48,781 nucleotides of DNA from Actinomadura sp. 7K507 (GCF_004348425.1 NZ_SMKK01000034.1:1-48781), one strand, 5' to 3'; shown: positions 40,005-47,715, counted from the stretch's first letter. Numbers and translations are program-made. Notes: generated by a model not told the origin, from the sequence alone.

Positions 40005-40071
40005 CCGAAGCATTCGGGAACGAGGCGGCCCTCGGGGACCGCGCGGCCGGGTGAACGCTTCGGACGAGCAT
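40005..40071 (-). promoter_or_regulatory. ABC-F leader: overlapping uORF and hairpin
   Basis: The leader of the ABC-F mRNA has an ATG at 40071 (minus strand), opening a 45-codon frame (MLVRSVHPAARSPR...) which overlaps the ABC-F start and ends at 39934. GCTTCGG (40057-40063) can pair with CCGAAGC (40005-40011), next to the ABC-F ribosome-binding region. This layout is like translational attenuators of other ABC-F genes, but no such function is proven here. Confidence 0.4.
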
Positions 40072-40115
40072 CGACGACTCCACTAGTGCGACAACTGTTA
40101 CTTTAAGATGGTGCC

Positions 40116-40154
40116 ATGACGCCGCCTCCTCCGCAAACGGACCACCCTCGATGA
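40116..40154 (+). CDS. 12-codon upstream ORF coupled to tetR
   Basis: ATG 40116 encodes MTPPPPQTDHPR, with its stop TGA overlapping the tetR ATG (ATGA 40151-40154). The peptide start resembles the TetR start (MTPPAPRPE), so it may be a small duplication. The run of Pro codons could slow ribosomes. Speculative as a functional leader. Confidence 0.4.
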   Translation: MTPPPPQTDHPR

Positions 40155-40792
40155 CTCCTCCAGCACCACGCCCAGAGGCCGGCCCGCAGGTGCCGCCGCC
40201 CCGGCGCCGCCCCGGCGGCCGCACCGCCCGCATCCGCACGCAGGTACTCGACGCGGTTCTCGCGGAGCTCGCCGAGCACGGCTACGACGGGCTCACCATG
40301 GAAGCCGTCGCCACCCGCGCCGGTGTGCACCGCGCGACGGTCTACCGCCGGTGGGGCGACCCCGGCGGCCTGCTCGCCGACGTCCTCGACGCGGCCGGCG
40401 ACGACGACTGGCGACCGTCGGACACCGGCTCACTGCAAGGCGACCTGGCGGCACTGAACGATGAGATCCAGACGGCGCTGACCGCACAGCCGCCGGTCGT
40501 CGCGGCCCTGATCGCCGCCTCGTTCCGGTCCGAGAAGGCCGCCCACGCCCAGCAACGGCTCTGGGAGGACCGCTACGCCCGCTGCGAGATCGTCGTCAGC
40601 CGAGCCGTCCAGCGCGGTGAGCTCCCGCCCGGCACCGAAGCCCGGCCCCTGCTGATCGCCGCAACCGCGCCGCTGTACCACCGGCTGGTGCTCCTGCGGA
40701 CACCCCCCGACCCGCAGCTGCCCGGCCACGCCGCCAGAACCGCCGCCCTCGCCGCAGCCGCCGGCGCCTTCGCCGCGCCCGGCGACACCTGA
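40151..40792 (+). CDS. TetR family transcriptional regulator
   Basis: 213 aa. Pro/Arg-rich N-terminal arm (1-24), then HTH at about 27-72 (RTQVLDAVLAELAEHGYDGLTMEAVATRAGVHRATVYRRWGDPGGLLADVL). The C-terminal domain is the TetR_C_16-like type. Divergent from the ABC-F/Vat operon across about 155 bp, and so its likely regulator. Confidence 0.9.
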   Translation: MTPPAPRPEAGPQVPPPRRRPGGRTARIRTQVLDAVLAELAEHGYDGLTMEAVATRAGVHRATVYRRWGDPGGLLADVLDAAGDDDWRPSDTGSLQGDLAALNDEIQTALTAQPPVVAALIAASFRSEKAAHAQQRLWEDRYARCEIVVSRAVQRGELPPGTEARPLLIAATAPLYHRLVLLRTPPDPQLPGHAARTAALAAAAGAFAAPGDT

Positions 40793-40838
40793 CGGGACTG
40801 GGTGACACTGACCGGCGAGGCGGAAGCCCAGGCCGCGG

Positions 40839-42050
40839 TCACGCGAAAATGCCGGCGTTGCTGCCGTCTTCGAGCAGCTCCGGCCAGAACCGGTAGTCGT
40901 CCTCGTCGCCGGCGGGACGGCAGGCGACCGGGTCCGCGGCCGCCAGGATCCGCGTCAGCTCCGCGATCAAGGAAGCCTCCGCGGCGATGAGGTCGTGGAC
41001 GGGGTCGAGGAGCTGCACCTGGCGGATCAGCCACTGCGCGAAGGCCGCCGTCGAGACGTCGACGCTGACCGGGCGGTGTGTCCCTTCCGGCCTGAACCAG
41101 CCGAGGAGCCGCCCGGTGGCGCCCTCCATCACCAGGTCGATCTCATCGGCGATGGAGCCCAGCCGTATGAGGTTGTCGACAGACTCACTGAGCGTCTCGC
41201 CGTCATCGACGAAGTGGCCGCGGAAGTAGTCGGTGAAGAGGTCGGGATAGGCGTCGCGGTTGCTGTGGAAGTAGTCGGTGAGCGTCTGCGGCAGCTCGTC
41301 GAGCATGCAGTAGTTCGGCTCCGCCAGTCCGTGCTCGCGCAGGAAACGCCGTGTGGGTTCGTGGGTGAGCACATCGGGGAGGTCCGCGTCCTCGTATAGG
41401 CGGAGGTCGTCGTCGAACGCCTCTGCCAGGAGACCGCGAGGCAGGTCCAGCGCGAGATCTTCACCCGGCCCGGCGACCCGGCCCAACGGCGAGATGTAGG
41501 CGGCCACCCTCCAGTGCGCGGAGATCCCGTTGGAGACGTCGAGCAGCCTGGGGTTGTGCTCACGGATCACGCTGAGCATGGCCTGGGTCATCTCGGCGAC
41601 CACCGCCGCTCCCCGCCGCCCGGCGAACCGCGCGAACTCACCCTGGTCGCGGTGCATCCGGGTGACGGCGGCCATCAGCCCCACCAGCGACGGCAGATCC
41701 GAGGCGAGCAGCTCCGGTTCCATCCCGCCATTGCTCAAGAGGCCGAGGTAACCCTCGTAGACCGCTCCGGTCGTCCCGTCCAGCAGCACCGTGGCGCCCT
41801 GCTCGCTCACGGTCCCGAGCACCAACATTTCACCGATCTCCTTGGGCAACGCCTTCGGCGAGACCTGAGCTGCGGTGCGCATGTCACCCGCGGAATCCAG
41901 CCGCAGGTTCGCCGCCTCCCGCGGCAGCCCGACTTCCGCCAGCCACCGCCGCGTCGGCTCATGCGCCACCCCGGCACCGGGCACGCGCACCACCGCGTCC
42001 ACCCCGAAGGTCTCCAGCAGCCCCTCATAGGTCATCCGCATAGCGCCCAT
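40839..42050 (-). CDS. Tandem SUKH-4 domain protein
   Basis: 403 aa made of two related halves, about 1-185 and 195-400. Each begins with an HEPTRRWLAEVGLP / HEPTRRFLREHGLA motif and continues with LVLGTVSEQGATVLLDGTTGAVYEG or LIRLGSIADEIDLVMEGATGRLLGW, the I-G-x-x-x-x-[ILV]-x-[ILV]-D-x-x-[ST]-G pattern of SUKH-family immunity proteins. Such proteins normally neutralise polymorphic toxins; none is encoded next to it. Start may be ATG 42050, 42041 or 42035. Confidence 0.8.
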   Translation of the reverse strand: MGAMRMTYEGLLETFGVDAVVRVPGAGVAHEPTRRWLAEVGLPREAANLRLDSAGDMRTAAQVSPKALPKEIGEMLVLGTVSEQGATVLLDGTTGAVYEGYLGLLSNGGMEPELLASDLPSLVGLMAAVTRMHRDQGEFARFAGRRGAAVVAEMTQAMLSVIREHNPRLLDVSNGISAHWRVAAYISPLGRVAGPGEDLALDLPRGLLAEAFDDDLRLYEDADLPDVLTHEPTRRFLREHGLAEPNYCMLDELPQTLTDYFHSNRDAYPDLFTDYFRGHFVDDGETLSESVDNLIRLGSIADEIDLVMEGATGRLLGWFRPEGTHRPVSVDVSTAAFAQWLIRQVQLLDPVHDLIAAEASLIAELTRILAAADPVACRPAGDEDDYRFWPELLEDGSNAGIFA

Positions 42051-42149
42051 CGCGGATGACTACCACAACAAGTCCGCCCGGTACCGGCGCTCAGCGGGAA
42101 CGCACGCCTTGGGCCCCGGCGGGAGTGCGAGCGGCGCTGACGGCTCCCG

Positions 42150-42632
42150 TTAGTCGAGGGGGAGGGGGCGGCGGGGGACGGGAGCGGACTGGAGGATCGA
42201 CGTCGTCGTGCGGGCGTACGGGGTGAAGCGGTCGAGGATGGGTTCGAGTTCCTCCACCGTGTGCAGGTGGGCGATGAAGTAGAAGCAGTCGTCACCCGTG
42301 ATGCGGTGGCATTCGACGATCTGCGGGATCTCGTCGGCGATCTTGGGGATGCGGCTCAGCTCGCGAGGGCTCGGGCTGACGCGGACGAGGACGGCGATGG
42401 GGAAGCCCAGGGCGACCGGGTCGACGGTGGCGTGGTAGCCGGTGATGACGCCCGTGTCCTCAAGGCGCTGGACGCGTTCGGCGACCGCGGGCGCGGACAG
42501 CGCGACGCGGCGGCCCAGCTCGGCGAGGGACGCGCGGCCGTCCCGCTGCAGCTCCGTGAGGATCCGCAGGTCGATCGGGTCGAGCGGCTTGGGTTCGTAG
42601 GCGCGGCCGGGGCGGCCCCTTCGGTTCGCCAT
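42150..42632 (-). CDS. Lrp/AsnC family regulator
   Basis: 160 aa. N-terminal HTH (about 17-66: LDPIDLRILTELQRDGRASLAELGRRVALSAPAVAERVQRLEDTGVITGY) and RAM ligand-binding domain (about 75-150: VLVRVSPSPRELSRIPKIADEIPQIVECHRITGDDCFYFIAHLHTVEELEPIL). Divergent from an EamA exporter gene, with only 34 bp between starts, so it probably controls that exporter in response to an amino acid. Confidence 0.92.
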   Translation of the reverse strand: MANRRGRPGRAYEPKPLDPIDLRILTELQRDGRASLAELGRRVALSAPAVAERVQRLEDTGVITGYHATVDPVALGFPIAVLVRVSPSPRELSRIPKIADEIPQIVECHRITGDDCFYFIAHLHTVEELEPILDRFTPYARTTTSILQSAPVPRRPLPLD

Positions 42633-42666
42633 TCCTCCAACTTACGGACCGGCCGACGATACGGCC

Positions 42667-43488
42667 ATGTCGTTTCCGCCCTGGACGTACTTCGTCGGCA
42701 GCGCGGTCTTCCACTATCTGGGGCCCTCGTTCGCCGTGCTGCTGTTCTCCCGCGTGGGGCCCCTGGGCGTGGCCGGCCTGCGGATCTGGAGCGCCGTCCT
42801 GGTGTTCCTGCTGTGGCGCCGCCCATGGCGCAGGTTCAGCCGGGAAGGGTGGCGGACGATCGTGCTCTGGGGCGCCGTCCTCGCGGGGATGAACTCGTCC
42901 TTCTATATGGCGATCGCGCGGCTGCCGCTGGCGACGGTGGCGGCGATCGAGTTCCTGCCCGTCATCGGGCTCGCCGCCCTGGGGGTGCGGACCGGCCGTA
43001 ACTTCGCCGCCCTCGCGGCGGCCGTGGGCGGGGTGTGGGTCCTGATGGACGTCCGGCTCGAGGGGGAGCCGCTCGGATTCGCCTTCGCGTTCGCCAACGC
43101 GGGACTGTTCGCGCTGTACGTGGTCGTCGCGCACAGGGCGGCCCAGTCGGACGCCGGGGGCATCGACGGGCTGGCCATGGCGATGGCCGCCGCGACCGTG
43201 TTCGTCCTCCCGCTGGGAGGCGCGCAGGCCGCGACCGTGCTCGCGGATCCGGTGGTGCTCGCCGCGGGCATAGGTGTGGGCGTCACGTCGTCGGTCGTTC
43301 CCTATGTGTGCGACCAGCTGGCGATGGCGCGGCTCAGCCGTGCCACGTACGCGTTGATGGTCGCCCTACTGCCCGCGACCGCGACCGTGGTCGGATTGGT
43401 CGTGCTGCGGCAGGTGCCCACCGGGGCGGAACTCGCCGGGGTGGGGCTGGTGATCGCCGGCGTGGCGGTGCACCGTGGAGAACGTTGA
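42667..43488 (+). CDS. EamA/RhtA-type exporter (DMT superfamily)
   Basis: 273 aa, ten predicted transmembrane helices in two EamA repeats. Similar in order and length to RhtA threonine/homoserine exporters, with PVIGLAALGVRTGRNF and VPYVCDQLAMARLSRATYALMVALLPATATVVGLVVLRQVPT blocks. Lrp gene divergent. Substrate (amino acid or analogue) is by analogy. Confidence 0.88.
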   Translation: MSFPPWTYFVGSAVFHYLGPSFAVLLFSRVGPLGVAGLRIWSAVLVFLLWRRPWRRFSREGWRTIVLWGAVLAGMNSSFYMAIARLPLATVAAIEFLPVIGLAALGVRTGRNFAALAAAVGGVWVLMDVRLEGEPLGFAFAFANAGLFALYVVVAHRAAQSDAGGIDGLAMAMAAATVFVLPLGGAQAATVLADPVVLAAGIGVGVTSSVVPYVCDQLAMARLSRATYALMVALLPATATVVGLVVLRQVPTGAELAGVGLVIAGVAVHRGER

Positions 43489-43499
43489 GAGGAGTCGGC

Positions 43500-44066
43500 A
43501 TGGAACAGGTACGTCTCGGCACGACGGGGATGAAGGTCTCGCGGATCTGCCTGGGAATGATGAGCTACGGCGATCCCGCCGTGCGGGCATGGGCGCTGGA
43601 GGAGGACGCGTCGGAGCCGATCGTCCGGCGGGCCGTGGACGCGGGGGTGACGTTCTTCGACACCGCCGACGCCTATTCGCTGGGCGTGAGCGAGGAGATC
43701 ACCGGCCGCCTTCTCCCGAAGCTCTTTCCCCGGAGGGACGACTACGTCCTGGCCACCAAGGTGTACGTGCCGATGGGGTCGGGGCCGAACGAACGGGGGC
43801 TGTCGCGCAAGCACGTGATGGCGGGCATCGACGCGTCGCTGCGGCGGCTCGGCACCGACTACGTGGACCTCTACCAGATCCACCGGTGGGACTACGAGAC
43901 GCCCATCGAGGAGACCATGGAGGCCCTGCACGACATCGTGAGGTCGGGCAAGGCACGCTACATCGGCGCGTCCAGCATGTACGCGTGGCAGTTCGCCAAG
44001 GCGCAGCACGTAGCGGAGACGCGGGGCTGGACGAAGTTCGTCTCCATGCAGAACCACTACAAATAG
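43500..44066 (+). pseudogene. Aldo/keto reductase, 3'-truncated
   Basis: 188 residues with the N-terminal half of an NADPH-dependent aldo/keto reductase (normally about 320-330 aa). Catalytic tetrad kept: Asp54, Tyr59, Lys87 and His128. It breaks at VSMQNHYK then TAG, where intact relatives read on as QNHYNLLYREEER; the lost part contains the cofactor-binding C-terminal barrel strands. Good Shine-Dalgarno sequence (GAGAGGAG) and 11-nt gap after the EamA gene. The break, at about 44062, is the left edge of foreign DNA. Not functional as an AKR. Confidence 0.88.
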
Positions 44067-44263
44067 TACTGCACTTCATGCAGGTTTGCTTCCCGATCTC
44101 GTTCATCACTGAGAGTGAGATGCTCGGCTCCCCGGTCAGTATCCCGCCTTGATCTGAGACATTGCTTTCTGTCATTGATATGCCACATAACGTGGACATT
44201 GGCGAGATGTGCGAACTGGGGGCGGGTAACCCGATACCGTCTAAGCACCTCCGGAACTCCGGA

Positions 44264-44329
44264 CCTGTCGGCGAGATCTCGTCAACAGGCGGGATTCTCT
44301 GAGCCTGTCGGCGGAATCTCGTCAACAGG
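44264..44329. repeat. Two 26-bp palindromic direct repeats
   Basis: Copies at 44264-44289 and 44304-44329 (24 of 26 identical, 40-bp period). Each is an imperfect palindrome: CCTGT at one end, ACAGG at the other, and GAGATCTC or GGAATCTC in the centre. Candidate operators or recombinase sites just upstream of a micro-ORF. Confidence 0.75.
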
Positions 44330-44347
44330 TAGGGAGGAGGTGATCTG

Positions 44348-44500
44348 GTGGGCAGGCGTCGTTGCTGCTGTGAGCATCGTTGTCGCTGTGGAACTTGGCG
44401 GGTGGTCTTGGCTGCCGCTGGTTTCGGGCGACTCGGGCTCGCTCTCGCGCGCTACGTGCGGGAGCGGCTGAGCGGCGAAAACCCTTGGTCGCTCCTCTGA
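44348..44500 (+). CDS. Cys-rich 50-aa membrane micro-protein
   Basis: GTG 44348 follows AGGAGG(TGATC) at 44335-44345, an almost full complement of the 16S rRNA 3' end, with 7-nt spacing. The peptide begins MGRRRCCCEHRCRCG (five Cys in the first 14), then a hydrophobic/amphipathic segment (WRVVLAAAGFGRLGLALARYVRERL) and SGENPWSLL. Its 3' end overlaps the hairpin at 44482-44519. I know no family. It may be a real small gene, or a leader peptide. Confidence 0.5.
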   Translation: MGRRRCCCEHRCRCGTWRVVLAAAGFGRLGLALARYVRERLSGENPWSLL

Positions 44501-44576
44501 ACGAGGTGACGACCAAGGGCGTCCGCCGATGAGGGGCCTTGCGGCTTACGTCTGACGGGACGGCCGCAAGGTCCCT
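44482..44576. terminator. Two successive strong hairpins
   Basis: CCCTTGGTCG (44482-44491) pairs with CGACCAAGGG (44510-44519), 10 bp. AGGGGCCTTGCGGC (44532-44545) pairs with GCCGCAAGGTCCCT (44563-44576), one mismatch. The second is followed by TCTT. Terminator function is likely for the micro-ORF transcript. Confidence 0.65.
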
Positions 44577-45317
44577 TCTTCGTGTCTGCCCTGCTCACAG
44601 GCTGGGAGACGTCTATCGGATGCTGTATCGAAGGTAGCAGATGGACGCATCGTTTACCGTCTTTTACGTGCCTTTCACATCGTTAGGAAAGGTTTGAGTC
44701 GCATCATCTGGGATGGCAGTGCAAAGGCGTTTGATAGACGTGTGCCTCATGACTCTGGAGCGATCCGGACACCAGTCCCGGTGCAACGATGTGATGTGTG
44801 TCACTTTTGAGCCCTGTGCGACCATACGTCAGCAGTCATCAGCGGACGCCACCGGACGCCACCGGACGCCAGCGGTCACCAACGGACAACCCCACACAGC
44901 GCGAAAGGCCCTACGGGCAGGGGCTTGTAGGGGTTTGGTTGTCGCGGATCCGTGGCATTCTTGATCACGGAGTCGCGCGAGCGTCTTCGTGACAGGCCGA
45001 GTGGCATGCCGGGTCGGCTCCGGCACCGGGGTTCCCGTGAGGGGACCTCACACCAACAGAGAGCCGTACGACATCGCATCTACGCACGGGCAGTTGCCCG
45101 CCGGGGTGGGCTCCCGGCACCGGAGATAGGCGCCAGGCGGAAGGCGTTCCGCTGAACAAGCCTCACACACCGATAGCCCTTACCAACTTCTCTCAGATAC
45201 GCCACTCGCCGAGAAGCATCTGACCATCTGGGTTGGCGCAAGCATGCCCGGCGTCAGGTGCTCCGGTCCCGGAGCAACACCGCGCGCTCTTTCCGCCGAG
45301 AGAAGGAGCGACCAGGG
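44577..45317. other. Non-coding region upstream of rep, with repeats
   Basis: About 740 nt without a supported gene and with lower GC than the flanks between 44600 and 44830. Contains iteron-like 10-mers at 44841-44880, and the palindrome GTGAGGGGACCTCAC at 45037-45051. Likely to hold the rep promoter and operator, and perhaps a replication origin. Confidence 0.45.
44841..44880. repeat. Tandem 10-bp iteron-like repeats
   Basis: AGCGGACGCC, ACCGGACGCC, ACCGGACGCC and the degenerate AGCGGTCACC follow each other at exact 10-bp steps (one helical turn), 660 bp upstream of the rep start. Confidence 0.65.
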
Positions 45318-45506
45318 TTGGAACCCAGTCCGGAAGCCATCGCATGGGGCAAGCGCCAGGCCGAGCGCTCCCCGCGCTGGACGGCTGCCAAGTGGCGCCA
45401 GGTCGGGACGATCTTCGGGGTTGTGCTGTCTCCCGAAGGCGCCCCCGCCGAGCAGGACCAGGACGCCGACGACCAGACCCCCGAGACGTTGCGGGACGCG
45501 GCATGA
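45318..45506 (+). CDS. Small conserved protein preceding rep
   Basis: 62 aa from the TTG at 45318 (GAAGGAG at 45302-45308); a GTG at 45258 would add 20 residues. EPSPEAIAWGKRQAERSPRWTAAKWRQVGTIFGVVL is a short helical motif that I have seen described next to RepSA-type genes in actinomycete elements. Overlaps rep by 4 nt (ATGA at 45503-45506). Function unknown, possibly rep regulation. Confidence 0.65.
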   Translation: MEPSPEAIAWGKRQAERSPRWTAAKWRQVGTIFGVVLSPEGAPAEQDQDADDQTPETLRDAA

Positions 45507-46939
45507 ACGCCCCGCAGATGCCCGAGCTACCGCCCGAACTAGAGGCCGCCGTCCAGCGCGCCGCGATGCCGGATTTCGACCGCTGGCACCAGATGATCCG
45601 CTCCGCCGGAGGGTGCGAGCAGCCGGTCAGGCTGCGCGGGGAGCGGATCACGCTGGACGGCGAGACCGGCGAGCTGATCGAGTCCTACTCGACGGCCGAT
45701 GAGCCGACCGGCTACCTGATCACCGCGTGCGGCAACCGCCGCGCGTCCCGCTGCGCCGCGTGCGCCGAGGTCTACCGGGACGACACCTACCACCTGATCA
45801 TCTCCGGACTCACCGGAGGGAAAGGCGTCCCGGAGGAGGTCAGCGACCACCCGCGCGTGTTCCTCACCCTCACCGCACCGTCGTTCGGCGCCGTCCACGC
45901 CCACCGGTCCAAGGCCGGGAGGACCCAACCATGCCGACCCCGACGAGACGACCCGCTATGCCCGCACGGCCGCCCCGAAGGATGCCGAGCCCGCCACCGG
46001 CCCGACGACCCGCAGGCAGGGCAGCCGATCTGTGCCGACTGCTACGACTACCCCGCCGCCGTCCTATGGAACGCCCACGCCCCCGAGCTGTGGCGACGTC
46101 TCACGCTCACCGTGCCGAGGTTGATCACGGCCGAGCTTGGCATCACCCACAAGGCCCTACGCGAGCAGGCCCGCGTGTCCTACGCCCGCGTGATCGAGTA
46201 CCAGCGACGCGGCCTGATCCACTTCCACGCCGTCGTCCGCCTGGACGGACCGGACGGCCCCGACCAGCCCCCGCCGCCATGGGCCACCGCCGAACTCCTG
46301 GAGCGCACACTTCGCACCGCCGCCGCACAAGTCGAGGTACCGGCCCCGCACCCGGACGAGGCCAGCCCACCGTTCACCCTGCGGTGGGGTCGCCAACTCG
46401 ACACCCAGGCGATCCAGGTCGCTGCCGAGCTGGACGGCATCGCTGACAAGCACGTGGCCCGCTATATCGCCAAGTACGCCACCAAGGGCGCCGAGGACTC
46501 CGGCACCGTAGACCGCCCCATCCGCTACGCCACACAGATCAACTCACTGAAGGTGTCCGAGCACGCCCGCCGCATGATCTGGACCTGCTTCACACTCGCC
46601 GACCAGCCTGCCTACCACGACCTACGGCTACGCCACTGGGCACACATGCTCGGATACGGCGGACACTTCTCCTCCAAGTCCCGCCGCTACTCGGTCACCC
46701 TCACCCAGCTACGCCAGGCCCGCGTCGACCACGCCGCCGAGGCCGCCCGTCAGGCCGAAGGACGACCAGAGCCCGACCCGGACCGCAGCACCGTGACCAC
46801 GGGGCGATGGAAGTACCTCGGAAGCGGCCTCATGCACGGCGAACACTTCTGGGCCGAGCAAGCTCGCAACCGTATTCAGCAAGCCCGAGCCATCCGCAAC
46901 CAGCACACAGAGCGTGACGAGGAGCGAAAGGCGAGCTAG
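45503..46939 (+). CDS. Replication initiator protein (RepSA-like, HUH type)
   Basis: 478 aa rolling-circle initiator. HUH motif His240-Phe241-His242 in GLIHFHAVVRLDG, and a Tyr motif KHVARYIAKYATKG with Tyr321 and Tyr325. Upstream Cys clusters (CGNRRASRCAAC at about 74-85; CPHGRPEGC and CADCYDY about 150-185) look like zinc sites. ATG 45503 overlaps the preceding gene. This is the Rep of pSAM2-like elements and plasmids. It would nick the element at its double-strand origin. Confidence 0.88.
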   Translation: MNAPQMPELPPELEAAVQRAAMPDFDRWHQMIRSAGGCEQPVRLRGERITLDGETGELIESYSTADEPTGYLITACGNRRASRCAACAEVYRDDTYHLIISGLTGGKGVPEEVSDHPRVFLTLTAPSFGAVHAHRSKAGRTQPCRPRRDDPLCPHGRPEGCRARHRPDDPQAGQPICADCYDYPAAVLWNAHAPELWRRLTLTVPRLITAELGITHKALREQARVSYARVIEYQRRGLIHFHAVVRLDGPDGPDQPPPPWATAELLERTLRTAAAQVEVPAPHPDEASPPFTLRWGRQLDTQAIQVAAELDGIADKHVARYIAKYATKGAEDSGTVDRPIRYATQINSLKVSEHARRMIWTCFTLADQPAYHDLRLRHWAHMLGYGGHFSSKSRRYSVTLTQLRQARVDHAAEAARQAEGRPEPDPDRSTVTTGRWKYLGSGLMHGEHFWAEQARNRIQQARAIRNQHTERDEERKAS

Positions 46940-46981
46940 CCAGGACCACCCGACGTCGAGGAGTTTCACTACAGAGTCAAG

Positions 46982-46998
46982 GCGGCCCTACGGGCCGC
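46982..46998 (+). terminator. Hairpin after rep
   Basis: GCGGCCC-TAC-GGGCCGC, perfect 7-bp stem, 42 nt after the rep stop. Confidence 0.55.
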
Positions 46999-47030
46999 AC
47001 GCACGGGGCCGGGGACGGGTGCCGCAGGCC

Positions 47031-47150
47031 GGTTCCGTACTTGCGCGGGGACCCCTCGCGGGGGCCGCCATCGGGCCATTGCGGGCAGGCCAAGTGCCAG
47101 CCCGTTCGCCGTGAGGCTAGCGGCCCCCGCCCCCGCGCAAGTCCGGAACC
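47031..47150. repeat. Large inverted repeat (possible single-strand origin)
   Basis: 20-bp arms 47031-47050 and 47131-47150 pair with one mismatch; next to them GGGGGCCGC (47060-47068) pairs with GCGGCCCCC (47120-47128), leaving a loop of about 51 nt. Very stable if single-stranded. Confidence 0.7.
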
Positions 47151-47715
47151 GTCCAGCTTCAACGCGCGGCATGTCCGACGCATGAGGCTTGATCTCGATG
47201 AGGGGAGCGCGGGGGCGGGTGCGTGGTTGGGCCCGTCCACCGCGGGGCGGGACCGTGGACGGCCGCCGCGCCTTGCGCGTGCGGCCTGGGGGCCGTTCGC
47301 GGCGCGGCCCCGACCACCGCCCCGCCCCGCCGTGGACGGCCCGCACGTACCGCACCGCGCAACCCGAGGTAGGCCCCCGCGAAGGCCAGGCGCACAGGGG
47401 GCGGGCAGCGGCTTCCATGCCGGGCGACGCTTGAGACGGAATTGCTGACACGGCGCCGGCTGACTCCCTGCGGTCGCCCCTGCGGGGTGGCCTACGGCCA
47501 TCGACCGGCCCCGACCATGTCAGCACGCAAGAGAAGCCGCGGCCCTCAACTCAGCGATCAAGTACGAGGCCCCGCCTGTCTGCTTCGGGGGGAAGGAGAC
47601 AGGGGGGGCCAGTGACGACGAGCAGCGGCCCAAACTCCCCAGCAGAGCCACGCGCGTCACCACCAGGACGAGGAACAACCCCAGAGCCCACCCCAGGGGT
47701 CATCCCTCATGCGGC

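Larger units (their letters stand above)
46940..47715. other. Structured GC-rich non-coding region downstream of rep
   Basis: No gene can be supported in these 776 nt; open frames here have no Shine-Dalgarno sequence and overlap on both strands. It has a rep terminator (46982-46998), a large inverted repeat (47031-47150) and another (47235-47250 with 47322-47337). Such structure is what plasmid single-strand origins and incompatibility/sti loci look like. Confidence 0.5.

Noticed and set aside
44057..44248. Small frames just inside the element border
   Set aside because: Low-GC, short, and they cross the insertion junction; no start signals.
44063..44350. tRNA fragment as attachment site
   Set aside because: I searched by eye for the TTCRA T-loop and acceptor pairing near the border and saw none.
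44841..44880. CRISPR-like array
   Set aside because: The repeat unit is only 10 bp and there are no spacers; no cas gene is present.
44713..44964. 83-codon frame upstream of rep
   Set aside because: Atypical codon use, no ribosome-binding site, and it covers the 10-mer repeats.
46969..47526. Several 60-185 codon frames on both strands after rep
   Set aside because: All overlap each other, have no ribosome-binding site, and arise from extreme GC and inverted repeats.
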